From Halopiger goleimassiliensis (GTDB taxonomy: Archaea > Halobacteriota > Halobacteria > Halobacteriales > Natrialbaceae): DNA of 64,000 nt. The stretch spans positions 588,815 through 652,814 of the forward strand of contig NZ_HG315690.1 in NCBI RefSeq assembly GCF_000455345.1, read 5' to 3'. Of this stretch, positions 27,127 to 33,283 are shown piece by piece. The position numbers and the translations under genes are program-made. Every line of letters starts with the position of its first letter. Position 1 is the stretch's first letter. Below the pieces are notes generated by a model that did no database searches, had not been told where the DNA came from, and worked only from the letters and a program-made list of their open reading frames with translations.

Positions 27127-28709
27127 TCGCCCTCACCTCCGGCTGCCGGCCGTCCGACCGCAGGCGTCGACCCGTCGTCGACGGAGAAGACGTCGAGCGT
27201 CCGCGCCAGGTTTTCGGCCTGGCGATCGAGCGCGTTCGCGCGGTCGGAAACCTCGTCCGCCGTCGCCGCCGTCTCCTCCGCGGCGGCCGCGACGTCTTCG
27301 GCTTCGTCCGTCGTCTGGGCCGAGACCGTCGCCACGTCCTCGACGATGTCGGCGATCTCGGCCGCCGACTCGGCCTGCCGGGTCGCCGCGTCGTCGATCT
27401 CCTGGATCCCCGTGTTGACCTGTTCGACCCCGTCGGCGATCGTCTCGAGGTGCTCCTGGAGGTCCGCGATCGTCGTCGCCGTGTCGGTGATCCGATCCTC
27501 GAGGGCGTCGATCTCCGCCGCACTGGTGCCGGCACGTCGCTGGATCGACTGGAGGATCTCCTCGATCTCGGTGACGGCCTCCTGGGTCTCCTGTGAGAGT
27601 TGCTTGACCTCGTCGGCGACCGCGCCGAACCCTTCGTCGGCCCCCTCGGCGTCGGCGCGGGAGGCCTCGATGGCTGCGTTGACCGCAAGCATGTTCGTTC
27701 GGTGGGCGATCTCGTCGATGAGGGAGATCACCTCCTCGATCCGGGCGGCCTCCTCGTCGAGGGTCTCGATCGTCGTCACGAGGTCTCGCGTCGTGTCGAC
27801 CGACGCCGCTATCTCCTCGCCGGCGGCGGCAGCGTCCTCGCGACCGCTCGCCGCGAGATCGGCGACGCGATCGGACCGCGCGGCGATGTCCGTCGTCGTC
27901 GACGCGACCTCCTCGGTCGTCGCCGAGAGGCCCTCGACTTCTGCACTGGCGTTCTCGAGCGCGCCGGTCTGGGTTCGCGACCCGTCTGAGATCTCCTGAA
28001 CGCCGGCGGCGACCTCGTCGTTCGCCCGCTTGATCTCGGTGGCCGACTCCTGTAACTCGGTCGAGGAAACGTCGAGCGCCTCCGCGACCGTCTGCCCCTC
28101 CGCGACGATCCCCTCGAGTCGATCCACCATGTCGTTGAACGCCTCCGCGATGGCGACCATCGCCTCGTCGTCGGTTTCGGGCTCGAGTCGCCGCGTCAGG
28201 TCGCCGTCTGCACAGGCGTCCATCGCCGTCGAGAACCGGTCGGCTTCCGCGAGCAATCGATCGTTTCGTCGTTGAGTCTCCCGTTTGGCTTCACGAGCGC
28301 GTTCCCGCTCGCGGTCGAGATCCGACAGCGTCGCGTCGAGCGAATCGCGCATCTCGGCGACGGAATCGTAGAGTGTGCCGACCTCGTCGATCCGGTTCGA
28401 CTCGAGGTCGACGTCGAACTCGCCGTCGCCGATTCGCTCGGTCTTCTCGCTCAACTGGCGGAGGGCAAGCGCAACGTTGCCGCCGATCCCGATGCCGACG
28501 AGCGCGAGGTGAACCACGAAGACGATCAACAGCACTGCCATCGCGGCGATCGCTCGGTCAGCGGTCGTTGCTTCGGGACTCTCGAGGACGTACCAGGCGA
28601 ACAACAGCCCAACCGCGAGCGTGAGGACGACGACGACCGCGAGGAACGACGTCGTCTTGACGCTGTATCGACGCCGGACGAAATCGGGGGTGACGTGTTC
28701 GACGTTCAT
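27123..28709 (-). CDS. HtrII-type methyl-accepting transducer partnered with the opsin-like protein
   Basis: 528 residues with the layout of rhodopsin transducer HtrII (534 in Natronomonas). Two transmembrane helices (about 21-42 and 54-78) are joined by only about 11 residues, so there is no extracellular ligand domain. HAMP1 is near 80-130 (ERIGDGEFDVDLE), HAMP2 near 155-205 (CADGDLTRRLEPETDDEAM), and the coiled-coil signalling domain follows. The hairpin tip reads HRTNMLAVNAAIEASRA (336-352) and has two more residues than NpHtrII before the GF. The receptor input must come from a membrane partner, and the overlapping downstream opsin-like gene is the obvious one. The gene ends with a short acidic tail. 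Output is presumably through CheA/CheW, not encoded here. Confidence 0.9.
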   Translation of the reverse strand: MNVEHVTPDFVRRRYSVKTTSFLAVVVVLTLAVGLLFAWYVLESPEATTADRAIAAMAVLLIVFVVHLALVGIGIGGNVALALRQLSEKTERIGDGEFDVDLESNRIDEVGTLYDSVAEMRDSLDATLSDLDRERERAREAKRETQRRNDRLLAEADRFSTAMDACADGDLTRRLEPETDDEAMVAIAEAFNDMVDRLEGIVAEGQTVAEALDVSSTELQESATEIKRANDEVAAGVQEISDGSRTQTGALENASAEVEGLSATTEEVASTTTDIAARSDRVADLAASGREDAAAAGEEIAASVDTTRDLVTTIETLDEEAARIEEVISLIDEIAHRTNMLAVNAAIEASRADAEGADEGFGAVADEVKQLSQETQEAVTEIEEILQSIQRRAGTSAAEIDALEDRITDTATTIADLQEHLETIADGVEQVNTGIQEIDDAATRQAESAAEIADIVEDVATVSAQTTDEAEDVAAAAEETAATADEVSDRANALDRQAENLARTLDVFSVDDGSTPAVGRPAAGGEGE

Positions 28710-28740
28710 GGGGGCGTACTCGTCGTTCGGCGACCGATGC

Positions 28741-28782
28741 TATAGTGATTGCCATATGTCGAGTTGATTTATATATAACTCG
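28741..28782 (-). promoter_or_regulatory. AT-rich promoter of the transducer/opsin operon with inverted repeat
   Basis: TATAG at 28741-28745 lies about 32 bases before the transducer ATG (28709). Further out, CGAGTT (28760-28765) and AACTCG (28777-28782) form an inverted repeat around an 11-base A/T core. The 174-base intergenic region is shared with the divergent hydrolase gene, so a regulator bound here could affect both. Confidence 0.35.
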
Positions 28783-28883
28783 TGTAGGAATAGAGTACAA
28801 TATCGTAGTTATAAACGACAGTGCTGTAGATATATTATCCGATTCACATATATTTTTCTACCTGGTCTACAGAACGTCGCCCG

Positions 28884-29690
28884 ATGACGGACCCAGCTAC
28901 CGACATGTACCGCCACCGTGCCGATGCGCTCGCGACCGAGGCCGGATCCGGGCCGGAACTGCTCTGTGCCCACGGGTCGCTGATGGATCGAACGATGTAC
29001 GCCCCGCAACTCGAGGCGCTGTCCGACGAGTACCGCGTCGCAGCGTACGACCTCAGGGCGCGCACCGAACGCGCGGGATCACCGTACGACCTCTGGGACC
29101 TCGCGGGAGACTGTCGGGCAGTCATCGACGGTCTCGGAATGGACCAACCCGTCCTCGCGGGAATGTCCATGGGCGGGTTCACGGCGCTGCGCGTCGCGCT
29201 CGAGTATCCGGACGCGATCTCCGGTCTCGTGCTCATCGACGCCATCTCCCAGCCCCATCCCGAGGACGACGTCGAACTCTACCAGGGGATGATCGATTCG
29301 ATCCGCGACGAAACGCAGGTGCCGGAGAACACGGCCCGAACGTCCTCCCACTTCCTGTTCGGCGAGACGACGCGCGAAGAGCGTCCGGAACTCGTCGAAT
29401 CGTGGATCGACCGCTGGACTACCTATCCCGGCGAGGCCGTCTACCACGAGATCAGTTCGTGGCTCGACCGCGAGGACGTCACCGACCGCCTCCACGAGGT
29501 CGACGTGCCGGCGCTGGTGATCCACGGCGAGGAGGACGCCTCGCTCGACGTCGAACAGACCGACCCGATGGTCGAGGCGCTCGACGCCCGTCGCGAGGTG
29601 ATCCCCGAGGCCGGCCACTCCTCGAACGTCGAACGCCCGGAACCGGTCAACGCGGCGATCCGGGAGTTCCTCGAGTCCGTCTACGCGTAA
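28884..29690 (+). CDS. Alpha/beta-hydrolase
   Basis: A 268-residue cytosolic serine hydrolase. Triad: Ser95 in GMSMGG, Asp218 in HGEEDASLD, His245 in GHSSNVE. The oxyanion motif CAHGSLMDRTM lies near residue 28. Cap helices lie between about 125 and 195. The family includes lactonases, esterases, epoxide and haloperoxidase-like enzymes; substrate not assignable. Divergent from the transducer/opsin operon, with an ACATATATTTTT promoter-like stretch at 28846-28857. Confidence 0.88.
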   Translation: MTDPATDMYRHRADALATEAGSGPELLCAHGSLMDRTMYAPQLEALSDEYRVAAYDLRARTERAGSPYDLWDLAGDCRAVIDGLGMDQPVLAGMSMGGFTALRVALEYPDAISGLVLIDAISQPHPEDDVELYQGMIDSIRDETQVPENTARTSSHFLFGETTREERPELVESWIDRWTTYPGEAVYHEISSWLDREDVTDRLHEVDVPALVIHGEEDASLDVEQTDPMVEALDARREVIPEAGHSSNVERPEPVNAAIREFLESVYA

Positions 29691-29955
29691 CCGGCGCGGC
29701 GTCGGTTTCAGTGGCGTCGACAGCGGTACCGCTGGCGATCGTCACTGCTAGTCACACCCGAGAACCCACGCGGTCGTCTGTCCCGGGCGACGAAGTCTTC
29801 GGCCTCTTCTCGTACGTGACCTGAGCGTCCACTATCCGATGGCGAGTACGTCGCCAGAGCAGGTACGACTCGAGGTCTGCATCCGCGGAATCGGACTCGA
29901 GTCGTTTTACTTTCACTCTGGTTGGCTCGTGTTTATTTCAATTAGAAGTTGCAGT

Positions 29956-30705
29956 ATGGAATGTCCGACCTGCGGCAAAGCGTTAACTACCGAACGGGGA
30001 ATGCGCCAGCACCACACGAAAGTCCACGGAGATCCGCTGCCAAACCGGACGTGCAAGGGGTGTGAGTCGGAGTTTTACGATCCGAAAGCGCGCCGAGACT
30101 ACTGCGACGACTGTAACCCGAACGGCGGAGCGCACAACGGGAACTGGAAGGGAGCGAAAGAGACGACCGAGTGCAAACTGTGCGACTCATCGTTCGAGTA
30201 CCATCCCTCGGACAAGCCAGGGGTGTACTGTCCGGACTGCGTCGAAGCCGCGCCCGGGTTACTCCCCGAGTCGTATCCGGAACGAGGGGAACGAGTACGC
30301 GTACCGTGTCTAAACTGTCAAAGCGAACTCGAGGTCCGCCCGAAGCGCCTCGAAAATCGGGATCGAGGCTGCTTCTGCACGCTCGAGTGTTACGGCGAGT
30401 GGCTCTCCGAGAACGTCGTCGGTCCCGACCACCATCAGTGGGAGGGCGGGCCGATCGAGTACGGGCGATCCTGGTGGCGGATCCGGCGGCGAGCGCTCGA
30501 GCGGGACGGGTACGAGTGTCTGCACTGTGGCGGCGAGCCCGACGAACTCGGGCGAAATCCGGACGTCCACCACGTCCGGCCGGTTCGGTCCTTCGATCGA
30601 CCGGAGGAGGCCCACACGATGGATAACGTGGTAACGCTGTGTCGAAGCTGTCATCGCCTCGCGGAGGAGGGGACGATCGATGTATCGATCGAGAACGAAA
30701 AGTAA
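29956..30705 (+). CDS. Multi-zinc-finger HNH endonuclease-like protein
   Basis: 249 residues. Starts with a C2H2-like finger (CPTCGKALTTERGMRQHH...H), then three further Cys-rich knuckles (CKGCESEF...YCDDC, CKLCDSSF...YCPDC, CLNCQSEL...CTLEC). The C-terminal HNH domain runs from about 185 to 240: YECLHCGG, VHHVRPV, an asparagine in MDNVVTLC, and RSCHRL. The HNH residues H-N-H and two structural CxxC pairs are intact, so nuclease activity is plausible. ATG 29956 chosen because a TTTATTTCA box and AT-rich DNA lie just upstream and the zinc finger starts there. It sits beside tRNA-Gln; HNH genes of this type are common accessory genes in haloarchaea. Confidence 0.82.
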   Translation: MECPTCGKALTTERGMRQHHTKVHGDPLPNRTCKGCESEFYDPKARRDYCDDCNPNGGAHNGNWKGAKETTECKLCDSSFEYHPSDKPGVYCPDCVEAAPGLLPESYPERGERVRVPCLNCQSELEVRPKRLENRDRGCFCTLECYGEWLSENVVGPDHHQWEGGPIEYGRSWWRIRRRALERDGYECLHCGGEPDELGRNPDVHHVRPVRSFDRPEEAHTMDNVVTLCRSCHRLAEEGTIDVSIENEK

Positions 30706-30729
30706 CACTATTGTGTGACGGCGGCTTAC

Positions 30730-30799
30730 CTCGCCACCGACGGCGAGTCGCAGTCCCGTGGTGGTGAGCAGTTCCGACGGAACTGCGAGGACGCGGGAC
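30730..30799 (+). other. Tandem hairpin element between the HNH gene and tRNA-Gln
   Basis: Hairpin 1: CTCGCC/GGCGAG (30730-30747, 6-base loop). Hairpin 2: outer stem GTCCCGTG (30753-30760) with CGCGGGAC (30792-30799), asymmetric internal loop GTGGTGA/GAGGA, inner 8-bp stem GCAGTTCC/GGAACTGC with a 3-base loop. The internal loop can form tandem sheared G-A pairs next to the inner stem, as in kink-turns. Bases 30752-30763 are identical to the first 12 bases of the tRNA (30816-30827). It could be a small RNA, a tRNA-derived remnant or a pre-tRNA leader structure. Not an assigned family. Confidence 0.45.
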
Positions 30800-30815
30800 G
30801 ACGTACTCAGCGAGA

Positions 30816-30918
30816 AGTCCCGTGGTGTAGTGGCCAATCATCTGGGCCTTTGGACGGATTCGGTTCCGGCCGATTCGGAAGAGAGCCCAGGACGGCGGTT
30901 CGAATCCGCCCGGGACTA
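30816..30918 (+). tRNA. tRNA-Gln (anticodon UUG) with intron
   Basis: Acceptor AGTCCCG (30816-30822) pairs with CGGGACT (30911-30917), followed by discriminator A 30918; CCA is not encoded. The anticodon stem TGGGC (30843-30847) pairs with GCCCA (30885-30889). The loop CTTTGG-A gives anticodon TTG (30850-30852). The T arm is GGCGG-TTCGAAT-CCGCC. The coding halves are interrupted after position 37 by about 30 bases, the canonical archaeal intron site; Haloferax volcanii tRNA-Gln(UUG) is also known to carry an intron of about this size. A T-rich stretch follows (30922-30934), a likely terminator. Confidence 0.93.
30854..30883 (+). other. tRNA-Gln intron (about 30 bases)
   Basis: Lies between nucleotides 37 and 38. 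It contains TCGG...CCGA that can form the central hairpin of a bulge-helix-bulge splicing substrate. The boundary could shift by one base. Confidence 0.75.
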
Positions 30919-30921
30919 TAT

Positions 30922-30934
30922 CAATTTTCTTTCA
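30922..30934 (+). terminator. T-rich terminator after tRNA-Gln
   Basis: Pyrimidine-rich run with TTTTCTTTC directly after the mature tRNA end, typical of archaeal oligo-T termination. No further gene until 31189. Confidence 0.5.
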
Positions 30935-31188
30935 TATTCTCCACACTCTCCGTGCGATCCGCGAGAGTCTATACGCGAACCCCCTCGGTCGCCGTTCGGC
31001 GACGGAGTCTCGAGAGCACCAGCCGGGCGACCCGTGGCGTAAATCGCGACCGATCACGACGGTCGCCTCTCCTCGAGCCTGGCTACGATTCACAGCACCG
31101 ATAAACGATTTTGAAACGTCACGAAAGGTGAGAAACCGCCGTCCACGAACGACCGGTTATTTGAGACGAATCGACGTACCCGAAGTCG

Positions 31189-31716
31189 ATGACGGACGCC
31201 CGAACCGAACCCCCCGCGATCGATTACAGAACGGTACACTCGATCGGAAAGCTCCTCCTGACGACGCTGTCGTTGCTGTTTCTGCTATCGCTGGTGTCGT
31301 TGCTCCCCGGCGTGGATCGGCTGATCCCGGGTACGCCGGTGACGTTCGTCGCGGTCGTCAGTGCCATCGTGACCGTCGCCGTCGTGGCCCTCCTGCTGTA
31401 TCTGGCCCCGGCGCTCGCGCGACTCGTGCGGAAGACGCTGACGGGACCCGACCGGGTCGTCGACGACGTCGCGTCGATCGTCCAGCTATCGGTCGTCTTC
31501 GTGGCGGTCCTCGTCGCCCATCGCGGCCTCGAGCCGGCTATCACCCCGTTGCTCGAGGGGCTGGCGTGGATGTACGACGTGGTCTTCCTCGCCGTCGCGT
31601 TGCCCCCGCTCGCGATCCTTGCGGCACGACTGTACGTCTCGCTGGACCCGATGGCGGAGTTACTGGCCGACCGCCTCTCGGGCGAAGCGCCAGAGGGCGA
31701 CGGGACCGACGGCTGA
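31189..31716 (+). CDS. Hypothetical four-helix membrane protein
   Basis: 175 residues, ATG start. Hydrophobic segments at about 22-42, 52-75, 95-115 and 122-145. Charged cytoplasmic-looking linkers (RLVRKTLTGPDRVVDDV) and an acidic C-terminus (EAPEGDGTDG). No motif recognised. The sequence has normal codon use for this genome and is the only frame with protein-like composition here. Confidence 0.7.
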   Translation: MTDARTEPPAIDYRTVHSIGKLLLTTLSLLFLLSLVSLLPGVDRLIPGTPVTFVAVVSAIVTVAVVALLLYLAPALARLVRKTLTGPDRVVDDVASIVQLSVVFVAVLVAHRGLEPAITPLLEGLAWMYDVVFLAVALPPLAILAARLYVSLDPMAELLADRLSGEAPEGDGTDG

Positions 31717-31947
31717 GGCGCGGACTGGCACCCCCACTCGAAACGACTGTCGGTAACGACGGATTACCGAGGACACGGGACACGACCCAGTCGGTGATTG
31801 GACCGCTGTAACGAACCTTTTGATTGATTCACACGTTCGGATAGGAGCGGACCGTCAGCAACTACTGGCACCGTTTTCGGCAGTTCGGCTGGAACGGTCG
31901 TCGCGCTTTTTCACCGGTAGCGGCGTAGCCTCGAGCGGTGAGACAGC

Positions 31948-32400
31948 GTGAGCGAACCGACGAGCGATCCTGGCGAGACGAGAACCCGTGAACAGGGCGA
32001 ACCGAACGGACAGCTGTGGCTCAGCGGTATCGTCTCGGTGATCGGCCTGTGGATCACGGTCTCGCCGTTCGTCTACGAAACCGCCGCGACGATCGAGTGG
32101 AACAACTGGATCGTCGGCGCGGCCATCTTCCTGCTGGCAGGGTACAACTTCTACCGGATCTACACGGCCCACCCGACGAGCGCCGGGGTGATGTCCCTGG
32201 TGGCCTTGCTCGGTCTGTGGGCCATCGTCGCGCCGTTCGCGATCGACGGCCAGTTCGCGATCGATGGACTCGAGGCTGCGGCCCAGGGACTCGTCTGGAG
32301 TAATATCGTCTCCGGCCTCCTGAGCGCGCTCCTGGCGGCCTACGTCACCTACGCGGCCGGCAGCGAGGTGCGGACCGGAGCGCCCACCGGAACCCGGTAA
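31948..32400 (+). CDS. SPW-repeat membrane protein
   Basis: 150 residues, GTG start. Two SPW-type repeats, each a pair of helices: LWITVSPFVYE followed by WNNWIVGAAIFLLAGYNF, and LWAIVAPFAID followed by WSNIVSGLLSALLAAY. The S-P-F / A-P-F with a tryptophan in the next helix is the family hallmark. The first 22 residues are polar. Function of SPW proteins is unknown. Confidence 0.8.
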   Translation: MSEPTSDPGETRTREQGEPNGQLWLSGIVSVIGLWITVSPFVYETAATIEWNNWIVGAAIFLLAGYNFYRIYTAHPTSAGVMSLVALLGLWAIVAPFAIDGQFAIDGLEAAAQGLVWSNIVSGLLSALLAAYVTYAAGSEVRTGAPTGTR

Positions 32401-32420
32401 CGGTCATAGCGGGGTTCCAC

Positions 32421-33080
32421 TCACGACGGCTCTCCGTCACCGGGAACGTCCTCCGGCGGTCCTCCCTCACCGGGAACGTCCTCGGGTGGTCCCGTATCGT
32501 CGGGTCCGACGGGGACGCCACCATCCGAATCGCCGAATACCTCTGGGAGATCGACTCCGTCCGAGGTCACGTCGTCGAGGAACGAATCGTCCGGGCCGAC
32601 GTCGTCGAAGAACGAGTCGTCGACCGACGGACCGTCGGGATCGACGTCGTCCGGCATCGTCGGAAGATCCACCTCGTCCGGACCGGTCGGAACCTCGACG
32701 TCGGGACCGAACGGCAGGTCGATGGTGGGTGCTCCGTCCTCGTTACCCGGGCCGTCGGTCGGCCCCTCGGCGTCCTCCGCGTCGTCCGCTTCTCCCGACG
32801 GACGATCGTCGTCGGCATCTGACGAGTCGAGACCGTCTCCCTGCTCGTCGCCGCTGTCACCGGGTTCCTCGTCGGAACCGACGCCGAGGTCGTCGCCGTC
32901 CTCGAGCGACTCTTCCTCGGAGGACTCCGCCCCGTCGACGTCGCCGGACGGCCCGGGGCCGCCGTCGAAGACGCCGGGCATCACGACGACCGCGAGCAGA
33001 CTGAAGGTGAGGAAGACGGCGACGACGGTCACGAACAGGGCGAGCAGCGACGTCTCGGACGCGCTCGAGCGGGTGGGCAT
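32421..33080 (-). CDS. Single-pass protein with long acidic repetitive exodomain
   Basis: 219 residues. One membrane helix (about 11-34, LLALFVTVVAVFLTFSLLAV). The remaining roughly 180 residues are Asp/Glu/Gly/Pro/Ser with hardly any basic residues. Internal repeats: DDSFFDDVGP/DDSFLDDVTS and GPPEDVPGEG/GPPEDVPGDG. Looks like a surface-anchored, disordered extension. No family recognised. Orientation is convergent with the SPW gene (20 bases between stops). Confidence 0.6.
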   Translation of the reverse strand: MPTRSSASETSLLALFVTVVAVFLTFSLLAVVVMPGVFDGGPGPSGDVDGAESSEEESLEDGDDLGVGSDEEPGDSGDEQGDGLDSSDADDDRPSGEADDAEDAEGPTDGPGNEDGAPTIDLPFGPDVEVPTGPDEVDLPTMPDDVDPDGPSVDDSFFDDVGPDDSFLDDVTSDGVDLPEVFGDSDGGVPVGPDDTGPPEDVPGEGGPPEDVPGDGEPS

Positions 33081-33283
33081 CGCCAGGAGAGACGGTCCAG
33101 CGGGCCTTCGTTAACCGTCGCCCACAGCCGATACTGAGCCGCGAGCGCTCGAGGCGTCGACGTGTTCGGTCACGTTAAACCGACGCCGCGTCCGCCGTCG
33201 ATCTCGCAATCGCGCCTCGAACCCGGGCGAACAATGATATAGCCGGCACGCCCACTGTCGGGCAACGGAGTACCCGAGACCCA

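Noticed and set aside
29987-30841. Minus-strand frame of 284 codons over the HNH gene and into tRNA-Gln
   Set aside because: It overlaps a certain tRNA and a zinc-finger gene in antisense and has Arg/Ser-rich noise composition.
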